10,485 nucleotides of DNA from Paracoccaceae bacterium (lineage in GTDB: Bacteria > Pseudomonadota > Alphaproteobacteria > Rhodobacterales > Rhodobacteraceae): the NCBI GenBank assembly GCA_902525995.1, contig CABZJG010000051.1, forward strand, positions 1 through 10,485, in the 5' to 3' direction. The notes under the pieces are model-generated. The model searched no databases and was not told where the DNA came from. It was given only the letters and a program-made list of their open reading frames with translations. The stretch's first letter is position 1. Every line of letters begins with the position of its first letter. Shown here piece by piece: positions 1 to 7,018 of the stretch. Position numbers and translations under genes: made by a program.

Positions 1-1392
1 GTTCATAATGCCTTTGGGGTCAAGGGCGGCTTTGATCGACCGCATCGCGGCCAGTTTTACCGGATCGCCATAGCGCTCTAGATCATCGGTTTTAAGCCGT
101 CCAATGCCGTGTTCTGCGCTGACTGATCCTTGCATCTGATGCACCAGATCATGCAGCGCACGTTTGATTTGGTCGCGCTCCTTTAGATGATCATCACGGG
201 TTTTGCCCGGCATCGGAAAGACATTGTAGTGCAGATTGCCATCCCCAAGGTGACCGAAGCAATTGATCCGGAACGCGCCAATCGCCGCCAATACCACACG
301 GCCTTTGGCGATAAACTCAGGCACCATCGACAGCGGCAATGAAATATCATGACTGGACACGGACCCGACCAGTCGGTTGGCTTCGGGGATTTGTTCGCGA
401 ATGGCCCAAAACTCATTGCGCTGGGCCTGTGTTGTGGCCAGCAGCCCATCACTGACCAGTCCCGCCTCTAACGCGCTGCCAAACATACCTTCAAGAATGC
501 TTTGGGCAGCAATATCGCCATTGAGACCGACCTCAATCAACACGCACCACTCAGGGGGGGCTTCAAACGGCTGGCGCACCTGCGGCAATGTCTCGGACAG
601 AAATGCAAAGCCTTGCCGGTGGATCAACTCAAAAGCGCTAATCGCCTCACCTGCATGATCGCGCGCCATATCCAAAAGCTCTAGCGCGGCCTGCGGCGAA
701 GGCACGGTCAACAGCGCAGTGCCCACGGACGACGGCTGCGGGCTAAGCTTGAGCGCAGCGGCGGTTATCACCCCCAGTGTGCCTTCCGAGCCAATCAGTA
801 GATTGCGCAGATCATATCCGGTATTATCCTTGCGCAGCCGGCTGAGCCCGTTCCAGATGGAGCCATCCGGCAGCACCGCTTCGAGCCCAAGGCATAAATC
901 GCGCGCATTGCCATAGCGCAGCACATTCACGCCGCCAGCATTGGTGGCCAGATTACCGCCAATCCGCGCCGATCCTTCGGCTGCCAGAGACAGCGGAAAC
1001 AGCCGGCCCCGGTCTTGAGCGGCCGATTGTATATCTGCCAGTATTGCGCCTGCATCGGCAACCAAGACATTCTCAGGCGGATAAACAGCGCGAATTTTAG
1101 TCATCCGCTCAAGCGATATGATCAGAGGCGCCGGCCCGTTTGCATAGATCTGGCCGCCAACCAAACCGGTGCCGCCTCCATAAGGCACCACCGCCACTTT
1201 ACCTGCCTGTGCATGGCGGATGAGGCAGGCCACCTGTTCAGTGCTTTCAGGCAAAGCCAAAACGCCCGCCTGCCCCGCCCAACGGCCGCGTGGCTCTTCT
1301 AGATAGCGCGGCTCTGGCGGGCGAAATATCCGCTCAGGCAGGTCACATTTTAGCTTTGCTAAAAACCTATCGTCAGCCGCGTTCAACCGCAT
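1..1392 (-). CDS. FAD-binding D-2-hydroxyacid dehydrogenase (D-lactate / D-2-hydroxyglutarate dehydrogenase-like), 3' end outside window
   Basis: This is a flavoprotein of the vanillyl-alcohol oxidase superfamily that should oxidise a D-2-hydroxy acid and pass electrons to an acceptor; the substrate cannot be read from the sequence. The reading frame is open for 464 codons from ATG at 1392 to the window edge. It breaks off in LDPKGIMN, the usual ending of this family, so only a few residues are missing. The FAD-binding domain covers about residues 38-220, with PYGGGTGLVGG at 70-80, IGGNLATNAGG at 144-154 and GSEGTLGVIT at 201-210. The C-terminal FAD-oxidase domain carries HLGDGNLH (H381, H388) and SAEHGIGR (E427, H428), which match the metal- and substrate-site motifs of D-2-hydroxyglutarate dehydrogenase and glycolate oxidase GlcD. 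An AAAGGAG ribosome binding site about 6 bases upstream supports the start. The gene lies 42 bp behind the acetyltransferase gene on the same strand, so it is probably cotranscribed. The family call is firm; the substrate is open. Confidence 0.9.
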   Translation of the reverse strand, partial: MRLNAADDRFLAKLKCDLPERIFRPPEPRYLEEPRGRWAGQAGVLALPESTEQVACLIRHAQAGKVAVVPYGGGTGLVGGQIYANGPAPLIISLERMTKIRAVYPPENVLVADAGAILADIQSAAQDRGRLFPLSLAAEGSARIGGNLATNAGGVNVLRYGNARDLCLGLEAVLPDGSIWNGLSRLRKDNTGYDLRNLLIGSEGTLGVITAAALKLSPQPSSVGTALLTVPSPQAALELLDMARDHAGEAISAFELIHRQGFAFLSETLPQVRQPFEAPPEWCVLIEVGLNGDIAAQSILEGMFGSALEAGLVSDGLLATTQAQRNEFWAIREQIPEANRLVGSVSSHDISLPLSMVPEFIAKGRVVLAAIGAFRINCFGHLGDGNLHYNVFPMPGKTRDDHLKERDQIKRALHDLVHQMQGSVSAEHGIGRLKTDDLERYGDPVKLAAMRSIKAALDPKGIMN

Positions 1393-1434
1393 GCTTTCTC
1401 CTTTAAGATGCGCAGGGCGCAGCCATGCTTTCAA

Positions 1435-2019
1435 CTATCCAGCCGAGGTTTTTCCCCGGCGATCATTTCTTAGAGCTGCATATAGCACGTGGGTACGCCA
1501 CCGGCCATTAATCTGCAAATAAGCTTGCGCCACGCCCTCGTATTTATAACCGCATTTTTCCAAAACCCCACGCGAAGCTTTGTTTTCCGGCAAACAGGCG
1601 CTTTCGATGCGGCTGATATCCAATGAGGTAAAAGCATAATTAACCATAGCGCTGAGGGCTTCGCGCATATAGCCTTGGCGGGTATGCTGCACGCCCACCC
1701 AATAGCCCATAGAACCCGCCTGTGCTGGGCCACGCCGTATATTGGACAGGGTGATCGCTCCGATCAAAACGTTGTCACTGCGGCGGCTCAAAAAAAGGGG
1801 CATCCCGGTGCCTTCATTGATCAGCCGCTGCGCCCAATGAACACGCGTGGTAAAGGCTTTTCGGGTCAGATGATCTTTGGCCCATGTTGGCTCCCACGGG
1901 GTGAGAAATTCGCGGCTGGAAGACCGAAGCTCCACCCATGCACGATAATCGGAATGCATCGGCGCGCGCAAAGTAAGCCGTTCGGTTTCAATCCGGACTT
2001 TGCGCTTGAACAAAAACAT
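1435..2019 (-). CDS. GNAT N-acetyltransferase, RimJ/RimL-like
   Basis: This is a 194-residue GNAT acetyltransferase that would use acetyl-CoA to acetylate an amino group. The best match in layout is the RimJ/RimL subgroup, which modifies N-termini of ribosomal proteins, but the true acceptor is unknown. The N-terminal strand has the family pattern ETERLTLRAP (11-20). The acetyl-CoA loop (motif A) is GYWVGVQHTRQGYMREAL at 105-122, with R114-Q-G-Y-M as the pyrophosphate-binding turn. Motif B follows with N146, S149, L153 and G157 (ENKASRGVLEKCGY). I chose ATG at 2019 because it shares one base with the stop of the preceding peptidase gene (TGATG), which points to translational coupling, and because it removes an 11-residue leader that looks like read-through of the peptidase 3' end. 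No clear Shine-Dalgarno sequence precedes it, as expected for coupled re-initiation. The GNAT call is sure; the RimJ role is inferred. Confidence 0.9.
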   Translation of the reverse strand: MFLFKRKVRIETERLTLRAPMHSDYRAWVELRSSSREFLTPWEPTWAKDHLTRKAFTTRVHWAQRLINEGTGMPLFLSRRSDNVLIGAITLSNIRRGPAQAGSMGYWVGVQHTRQGYMREALSAMVNYAFTSLDISRIESACLPENKASRGVLEKCGYKYEGVAQAYLQINGRWRTHVLYAALRNDRRGKTSAG

Positions 2020-3284
2020 CACGCAGCGCGTCTTTGTTGCAACTCCGCCCAAGCCGGAGCCTTTTCAACAGGGCCATAGAGCGCCAACGCCGATGGCGCA
2101 GCAATCGCGATGTGTTCGCCGTAGCGGCGCAGGTCTTCCACCGTTACCGCATCAATTTTCTGCACGGTTTGCTCCAATGTTGGCACATAACCCCAAACTT
2201 GAACCATCCGCGCCAACCGCTCGGCGCGGCTTGAGGCACTTTCCAGTCCCATTAAAAGTCCGGCTTTCATTTGCGCCCGCGACCGGTCCACTTCGGCAAC
2301 CGTAATATCGCCAGCTGCACGCTTCAACTCATCCAGTGTGAGCAAGGCGAGCTCGCCGAGCTGTTCACCGCTGGTGCCGGCATAGATGGTGGTCATGCCG
2401 GTATCACTAAACGCGCCGGTTTGGGCAAAAATAGTATAGCAAAGGCCACGCTTTTCACGAATTTCCTGAAACAGCCGCGATGACATTCCGCCGCCCAGCG
2501 CGATGGAAAAAATCTGCGCCGCGTAAATATCGTTATCGCGGTAACTTGGGCCTTCAAAGGCCAGCGCCATATGCGCCTGCTCTAAGGATTTTGCCTTGCG
2601 AAAGTCACCACCTTGAAAGCTGGCCGCGCCAAAGTTTTCGCTTGGCCCACCCGCCTTAAGATCGCCAAAATGGTCTTCGGCCATTTTCACCAATGCCTGA
2701 TGATCAACCCCGCCTGCGGCAGCCAAAATCATGCGCTCGGGCCGGTAATGCTCGGCGATAAAGCCTTGCAGATCATCCCGCGAAAAGTTTTGCACCCGCT
2801 CACTGGGCCCAAGAATTGTGCGGCCAAGGGGCTGGTCCGGATAGGCTGTTTCCTGCAGCCAGTCAAAAATGACATCATCGGGGGTATCCAGGGACTGCCC
2901 GATTTCTTGCAAAATCACCCCGCGCTCTGTTTCGATTTCTTTTTCATCCAATACGGAATTGCGCAGAATATCAGCTAGAATTGTGCAGGCCAGCGGCACA
3001 TCATTTTTGAGCACCCGCGCGTAATAAGCGGTCACCTCACGGGAAGTATAGGCATTGATATGCCCGCCAACATCCTCAATTGTTTCTGCAATTTGCAGCG
3101 CACTGCGGCTGGTGGTGCCTTTAAAGGCCATATGTTCCAGAAAATGCGCAATCCCGTTTTGGCGCGGCAATTCATGCCGGCCTCCGGCTTTGATCCACAC
3201 TCCGATCGAGGCGGACTCCAAGCCCGGCATATGCTCAGTGACGATTTGAAAACCGTTCGGTAGGGTGTGATGCTCTACACTCAA
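2019..3284 (-). CDS. M16 family zinc metallopeptidase, mitochondrial processing peptidase (beta-MPP)-like
   Basis: This is a 421-residue M16B peptidase with an inverted zinc motif. H47-F-L-E50-H51 lies in the stretch GIAHFLEHMAFKGT, and the third ligand is E127 in ERGVILQE. The spacing from H51 to E127 equals that in mitochondrial beta-MPP. The glycine-rich segment ALGGGMSSRLFQ at 262-273, important for substrate handling in MPP, is also present. All catalytic residues are intact, so the enzyme should be active, probably in the cytoplasm since no signal peptide is visible; its natural substrate is unknown. The start is a UUG at 3284 that overlaps the thrC stop by four bases (TTGA). An in-frame TAA lies eight codons further upstream and no ATG or GTG is available between them, so the UUG is well supported. 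The resulting N-terminus (MSVEHHTLPNGF) fits the family. The gene is followed, with a one-base overlap, by the acetyltransferase gene. Confidence 0.94.
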   Translation of the reverse strand: MSVEHHTLPNGFQIVTEHMPGLESASIGVWIKAGGRHELPRQNGIAHFLEHMAFKGTTSRSALQIAETIEDVGGHINAYTSREVTAYYARVLKNDVPLACTILADILRNSVLDEKEIETERGVILQEIGQSLDTPDDVIFDWLQETAYPDQPLGRTILGPSERVQNFSRDDLQGFIAEHYRPERMILAAAGGVDHQALVKMAEDHFGDLKAGGPSENFGAASFQGGDFRKAKSLEQAHMALAFEGPSYRDNDIYAAQIFSIALGGGMSSRLFQEIREKRGLCYTIFAQTGAFSDTGMTTIYAGTSGEQLGELALLTLDELKRAAGDITVAEVDRSRAQMKAGLLMGLESASSRAERLARMVQVWGYVPTLEQTVQKIDAVTVEDLRRYGEHIAIAAPSALALYGPVEKAPAWAELQQRRAA

Positions 3285-4672
3285 GATGTAATCCGTTCTT
3301 TAATAAATTTTTTCAAAGCGCCCAAATCATTGGCAACGCGCGACAGCCGTTCTGGCCGATCATAAAGATCAGCCATACGCTCAGGCAGCGGCGGGTGCAA
3401 GCCAGAGGCGGCTTCAACCGCTGCTGGGAATTTGGCCGGATGGGCGGTTGCCAAAGTGATCATTGGGGTTGCGCTGTCACGCATCTCTTCGGCGACGTGA
3501 ACACCAATGGCAGAATGCGGACATAAAAGCTCACCTGAGTGCTGATGCCAATAGGTAATCGCCGCAGAGGTTTGCGCCTCAGAGGCGCGGCCAGAGACAA
3601 AATCACCAGCCAAGCGTTGCTGAACGCCCTGCGACACAGAAAACCCGCCGGTGGATTTAAGATCCTCCATCAATTGCGCCACTGCTGCGCCATCCCGGTC
3701 ATAGGCATCAAATAAAGCCCGCTCAAAATTCGAACTGACCTGAATATCCATCGATGGGCTGATCGAGGGAATAACCTCTTGGGTTTGATAGGCCCCAGTG
3801 CTCAGGCAGCGGTGCAAAATATCGTTCTGGTTTGTGGCCACCACCAGTTGATCAATACCAAGCCCCATCCGCTTGGCAATATAACCGGCAAAGATATCAC
3901 CAAAATTCCCTGTGGGCACTGTAAAGCTAACCTTGCGGTGCGGCGCCCCAAGCGCAACAGCCGAAGAAAAATAATACACCACTTGGGCCAGAACCCGCGC
4001 CCAGTTGATCGAATTGACACCAGCCAATCTTACCCCATCGCGGAACTCAAAATCATTGAACATATCTTTAAGCCGGGCCTGACAGTCATCGAAATGACCA
4101 TCCACGGCAATGGCCTGCACATTGGCTTCGCTCGGGGTGGTCATTTGCCGGCGCTGCACTTCTGAAACACGGCCATGCGGGTATAGGATAAACACATCGA
4201 CCGCATCCAGACCGCGAAATGCTTCTATTGCCGCGCTACCGGTATCGCCGCTGGTGGCCCCCACGATGGTCACCCGCTGACCGCGCCGCGCCAGTGCAAC
4301 CTCAAACAGCTGACCGATCAGTTGCATGGCAAAATCTTTAAATGCCAATGTCGGGCCATGGAACAATTCAAGCAGGAAGTGGTTGGATGAAAGTTCCACC
4401 AATGGAGCGCGGGCGCTGTGGCCAAACCCGGCATAGGCGCGGGCAATGATATCGCCAAATTCTGCATCGCTAAACGTATCGCCCACAAAAGGCCGCATCA
4501 CTCGGAACGCAACTTCTTCATAGCTTAGTCCAGCCAGCGCCGCGATATCATCCGTCGTCATTTGCGGAATGGTTTCGGGCACATAAAGACCACCATCGCG
4601 GGCCAGCCCAGTGAGCATTGCATCGTCGAAGGTCAGTATCGGTGCCGCGCCGCGGGTTGAGATATATTTCAT
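3281..4672 (-). CDS. thrC: threonine synthase
   Basis: Threonine synthase converts O-phospho-L-homoserine to L-threonine and phosphate with pyridoxal phosphate, the last step of threonine synthesis, in the cytoplasm. The protein is 463 residues, the usual length of the longer class of this family. The N-terminal KYISTRG and the DGGLYVPE segment (about 27-34) are typical. The lysine that binds PLP is K112 in HGPTLAFKDFA. GATSGDTGSAA at 138-148 and the phosphate-binding GNFG at 255-258 complete the site. I placed the start at ATG 4672, not at a longer in-frame start at 4720, because the extra 16 residues overlap the surf1 3' end and do not resemble the family. An AAGG element lies about 10 bases upstream, inside the last surf1 codons. 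Only four bases separate the surf1 stop from this start, so the two genes are almost surely cotranscribed. I see no leader-peptide attenuator. Confidence 0.97.
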   Translation of the reverse strand: MKYISTRGAAPILTFDDAMLTGLARDGGLYVPETIPQMTTDDIAALAGLSYEEVAFRVMRPFVGDTFSDAEFGDIIARAYAGFGHSARAPLVELSSNHFLLELFHGPTLAFKDFAMQLIGQLFEVALARRGQRVTIVGATSGDTGSAAIEAFRGLDAVDVFILYPHGRVSEVQRRQMTTPSEANVQAIAVDGHFDDCQARLKDMFNDFEFRDGVRLAGVNSINWARVLAQVVYYFSSAVALGAPHRKVSFTVPTGNFGDIFAGYIAKRMGLGIDQLVVATNQNDILHRCLSTGAYQTQEVIPSISPSMDIQVSSNFERALFDAYDRDGAAVAQLMEDLKSTGGFSVSQGVQQRLAGDFVSGRASEAQTSAAITYWHQHSGELLCPHSAIGVHVAEEMRDSATPMITLATAHPAKFPAAVEAASGLHPPLPERMADLYDRPERLSRVANDLGALKKFIKERITS

Positions 4673-4676
4673 CCGT

Positions 4677-5351
4677 TCAAGCCTTTTTTCGGGTGCGCGT
4701 GCGGCGCAGGAAAACTGCACTCATAATGATCCAAACCGCGGCCAAAGAAAACCAGGTTATGGCATATTGCAAGTGGTCATTTGGAATGCTGCTGCTGTCT
4801 ATGGGCAAAGGCGACACAGCTTTTTGTGATGGCGACACCTGTGAGGCCACAATCAAAATGGGCAGGGTTCCAAGCTCATTGGCCATGGCCTCGATATCGC
4901 GGGCAAACCAGATATTTTTGTCCCGATCCGGCTCTGGTGTATAGCTGTCTATTTCATCCGGCCAATGCAGATTTCCAAGAACCGACATCTCTTGCTCAAC
5001 AAAGGGCGGCAAAGGCGTTTCGATCTTTATAAAACCGCGGTCCAAAAGCACCCTTCGCCCCTCTGTTTCAAAGGCCGAAATAAGCCGGTAGCCCGCACCG
5101 ATCTTCTTTTGGCTGACCAGCACCCGAAGCGTGGCGGGTTGCAGCTGCCCCACTGCCTTTACCGGTAAATACAGATCTTTCGTCACTGTTGGTTGTTGCG
5201 GAATTTCCACAGGCTGCGCCGCGATTTTGCTGTCAATTTCGTGCAAGATCGCCTGTTTCCAAGCCAGCCTGTCCAATTGCCATTTGACCAAGCCCAACAG
5301 AACGGCCGTACCAGTCAATCCAAAAACAATGACAAAAAGCACGCGTTTCAA
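4677..5351 (-). CDS. surf1: Surf1 family cytochrome c oxidase assembly protein
   Basis: Surf1 is an inner-membrane protein that aids heme a insertion into subunit I of aa3 oxidase. The 224-residue product has the expected plan: a membrane helix at about 4-22, the conserved WQLDRLAWK segment at 24-32, a long periplasmic domain with LLDRGFI at 102-108, and a second helix at about 198-216 preceded by NDHLQYAITWFSLA. A histidine before the second helix is reported as a heme a ligand in Paracoccus Surf1; H193 is in that place here. The start is UUG at 5351. GGAAGA lies five bases upstream, and the N-terminus MKRVLFVIVFGL fits the family. A longer in-frame UUG at 5372 falls at the tail of a terminator hairpin and has no ribosome binding site. 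The gene sits between the oxidase cluster and thrC, which agrees with its role, but the terminator in front suggests it is not simply part of the ctaC-ctaE transcript. Confidence 0.93.
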   Translation of the reverse strand: MKRVLFVIVFGLTGTAVLLGLVKWQLDRLAWKQAILHEIDSKIAAQPVEIPQQPTVTKDLYLPVKAVGQLQPATLRVLVSQKKIGAGYRLISAFETEGRRVLLDRGFIKIETPLPPFVEQEMSVLGNLHWPDEIDSYTPEPDRDKNIWFARDIEAMANELGTLPILIVASQVSPSQKAVSPLPIDSSSIPNDHLQYAITWFSLAAVWIIMSAVFLRRTRTRKKA

Positions 5352-5362
5352 GCTAGTCTTCC
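5352..5362 (-). promoter_or_regulatory. Ribosome binding site that decides the surf1 UUG start
   Basis: On the minus strand GGAAGA (5362-5357) stands five bases before TTG at 5351-5349. No such element precedes the alternative TTG at 5372, where the upstream bases are the U-run of the terminator. The ATG at 5364 is out of frame and reaches a stop after two further codons. Confidence 0.6.
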
Positions 5363-5370
5363 ATCTGGCC

Positions 5371-5403
5371 AAAGAAAAAGCGCACAGGTCACCTGTGCGC
5401 TTT
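5371..5403 (-). terminator. Rho-independent terminator behind ctaE
   Basis: Bases 5377-5403 form a perfect dyad with 13-base arms around one central base. On the minus strand this gives a 12-bp stem (AAAGCGCACAGG pairing with CCTGTGCGCTTT) and a TGA loop. It runs straight into TTTTTCTTT, so it is a classic intrinsic terminator for the ctaC-ctaE transcript, beginning 45 bases past the ctaE stop. The plus strand has only three T after the stem, so termination in that direction is less likely. The hairpin lies between two genes that are often cotranscribed, and the surf1 start follows about 20 bases after the U-run. Confidence 0.87.
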
Positions 5404-5447
5404 GGTTATGCGATAAGCTGGGTTGGGCTGCAACCGCAATTGCGCCC

Positions 5448-6248
5448 CTAGCCGCCCCAGATGTAGACAGCCGCAAACAAGAACAGCCAGACCACATCCA
5501 CAAAGTGCCAATACCAAGCAGCAGCTTCAAATCCGAGGTGCGACTGTGCCGTAAAGTGGCCGCGCAGAACCCGCATCAGGCAGACAAAAAGGAAGATGGT
5601 TCCAACCAAGACGTGGAAGCCGTGAAAACCAGTGGCCATAAAGAAATTGGCGCCATAGATATTGCCGGAAAAGCCGAAAGCTGCATGGCTATATTCATAG
5701 GCTTGGAACACTGTAAACAAAGCGCCCAATGCAATGGCAATGATCAAACCCCATTTCATGTCTTCACGGTTTTCTTCATGCACCAGCGCATGGTGCGCCC
5801 AAGTGGCCGCCGCGCCAGAGCAGAGCAGGATCAGGGTATTGATCAACGGCAGGTGCCATGGATCAAAAGTTTCAATGCCAACCGGAGGCCAAACACCGTC
5901 TACCATTGGGCTCATCTCGCCCATCGGATACATCGCGTGTTTGAAAAAGCTCCAGAACCAGGCGAGAAAGAACATCACCTCGGACATGATAAACAGGATA
6001 ACCCCATAACGCAGTCCGATTAAAACCACAGGCGTATGATCACCGGCAAAGTTTTCGGCTACGGTTTCCGCCCACCAGCCATACATGACGTAAAGCACCC
6101 CCACAAAGCCGATCAGCATCATCCACGGGCCACTCCCATGGAAATACAAAACTGCACCGAACAGCATTATGAAGCCGGCAACCGCCCCAAGGAACGGGTA
6201 CAAAGAGGGGTTTAAGATGTGGTAGTCGTGATTTTTTTCATGTGCCAT
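5448..6248 (-). CDS. ctaE: cytochrome c oxidase subunit III (aa3 type)
   Basis: Subunit III is an integral membrane subunit of the mitochondrial-type aa3 oxidase; it stabilises the enzyme and supports proton uptake and possibly oxygen access. The 266-residue protein is nearly all hydrophobic and fits the seven-helix plan of long alphaproteobacterial and mitochondrial subunit III. Typical segments are HDYHILNPSLYPF near the N-terminus, the helix with FIMSEVMFFLAWFWSFF, VWPPVGIETFDPWHLPLINT in the middle, FQAYEY, TGFHGFHV and the C-terminal AAWYWHFVDVVWLFLF. The start at ATG 6248 is preceded by GAGGG about 8 bases upstream. The gene lies 21 bp behind ctaG and ends the oxidase transcript before the terminator. 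The catalytic subunit I gene (ctaD) is not here. Nothing is missing or truncated. Confidence 0.97.
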   Translation of the reverse strand: MAHEKNHDYHILNPSLYPFLGAVAGFIMLFGAVLYFHGSGPWMMLIGFVGVLYVMYGWWAETVAENFAGDHTPVVLIGLRYGVILFIMSEVMFFLAWFWSFFKHAMYPMGEMSPMVDGVWPPVGIETFDPWHLPLINTLILLCSGAAATWAHHALVHEENREDMKWGLIIAIALGALFTVFQAYEYSHAAFGFSGNIYGANFFMATGFHGFHVLVGTIFLFVCLMRVLRGHFTAQSHLGFEAAAWYWHFVDVVWLFLFAAVYIWGG

Positions 6249-6269
6249 GATGGTCCCTCTTTGGAAGGT

Positions 6270-6857
6270 TTAGTTGACAGGTGTTAACGGGCTCTGCACA
6301 AGCGCGGCTGACCGCTCCGGCAGATCAATTTCGTAAAAGGTATAGGACAGTGTGATGACCTTTGTAAACTTTGCATCACGATCTTCTACCAGTTCTGGAT
6401 CGACAAAAAAACTGACGGGCATTTGAACCCGCTCACCGGGCTGCAATATCTGCTCTTCAAAGCAGAAACAGTCAATTTTGGAAAAGAATCCACCGGCTTC
6501 ATAGGGGGTCACATTATAGGATGCAGACCCGGCAATCGGACGATCAGTCGGGTTATAAGCTTCATAAAACGCAAGCCCTGTTTCGCCGATACGCAGCTCC
6601 ATTTCGCGCTCAACAGGGGCAAACTGCCACGGCATGTCGCGCTCAAGCGAGGCGTCAAACCGCACTTTGATGGTTCTGCTCAGGATCTCATCTGATCCGG
6701 CATCAGCCACATTGGTGATCCCGCCAAAGCCGGTAACGCGGCAAAACCAGTCATAAAAGGGCACCGAGGCCCATGCCAGCGCGCCCATCACAACAACAAG
6801 TGCAAGCGCCTGAAGCGCGGTTTTGCGTTTTGCGCGTTCTGACACAAAATCAGACAT
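6270..6857 (-). CDS. ctaG: cytochrome c oxidase assembly protein CtaG / Cox11
   Basis: CtaG (Cox11) is a membrane-anchored copper chaperone that supplies the CuB centre of subunit I. The 195-residue product has a short cytoplasmic N-terminus, one membrane helix at about 14-34 and a periplasmic domain. The copper motif is C130-F-C132-F in KIDCFCFEEQIL, and the third conserved cysteine is C39 in DWFCRVTGFGG just after the helix. YNVTP (114-118) and PVSFFVDP near the end are also family marks. The ATG at 6857 shares one base with the stop of the small upstream ORF (TGATG), with GAGG about 12 bases upstream, so its translation is probably coupled to that ORF. It is followed 21 bp later by ctaE. 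This is the Cox11-type CtaG, not the unrelated CtaG of Bacillus. Confidence 0.96.
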   Translation of the reverse strand: MSDFVSERAKRKTALQALALVVVMGALAWASVPFYDWFCRVTGFGGITNVADAGSDEILSRTIKVRFDASLERDMPWQFAPVEREMELRIGETGLAFYEAYNPTDRPIAGSASYNVTPYEAGGFFSKIDCFCFEEQILQPGERVQMPVSFFVDPELVEDRDAKFTKVITLSYTFYEIDLPERSAALVQSPLTPVN

Positions 6858-7018
6858 CAGCCCTGAACCTCGGCCGTGGCGCGTTCAAAATCACCGTTCG
6901 TGACTTTGACAACCGTCAATCCGAACACGATCGCGACCAAAGCCACCAGTACCAAGCCCACGCCCATATTGCGGCTAAACCGGCGTTTGTGCAATTCGTG
7001 ATCGGGGCGAAAGCTCAT
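6857..7018 (-). CDS. Small single-span membrane protein in the oxidase cluster (53 aa), unknown function
   Basis: This short gene encodes 53 residues from ATG 7018 to TGA 6857. Its start overlaps the ctaB stop by four bases (ATGA), its stop shares one base with the ctaG start (TGATG), and a G-rich ribosome binding site lies about 7 bases upstream, so it is very likely translated. The N-terminus is charged (FRPDHELHKRRFSRN), then one hydrophobic segment spans about 19-38 (MGVGLVLVALVAIVFGLTVV), then a short tail VTNGDFERATAEVQG. By the positive-inside rule the N-terminus is cytoplasmic and the tail periplasmic, the same topology as CtaG. It has no cysteine and no evident metal site. A small ORF is known at the same place (ORF2) in the Paracoccus cluster, and I recall similar proteins labelled CoxF in some genomes. 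A role in oxidase assembly is inferred from position only. Confidence 0.85.
   Translation of the reverse strand: MSFRPDHELHKRRFSRNMGVGLVLVALVAIVFGLTVVKVTNGDFERATAEVQG

Noticed and set aside
1409..1421. Small dyad TGCGC-AGG-GCGCA between the acetyltransferase and the FAD enzyme genes
   Set aside because: Only five base pairs, no U-run, and such GC-rich repeats are expected by chance. It sits next to a normal ribosome binding site, so I do not call it a terminator.
2020..2052. 11-codon extension of the acetyltransferase from TTG 2052
   Set aside because: It overlaps the peptidase 3' end in another frame, whereas ATG 2019 makes a TGATG junction and gives the normal GNAT N-terminus.
4673..4720. 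16-codon N-terminal extension of thrC
   Set aside because: It would overlap the end of surf1. ThrC proteins begin with the MKYISTRG-type sequence encoded from 4672.
5193..6023. Long plus-strand frame (276 codons) antisense to ctaE and the surf1 start region
   Set aside because: It lies opposite two certain genes, has low-complexity, charge-rich translation without family features and no good ribosome binding site. Long antisense frames are common opposite GC-rich membrane protein genes.
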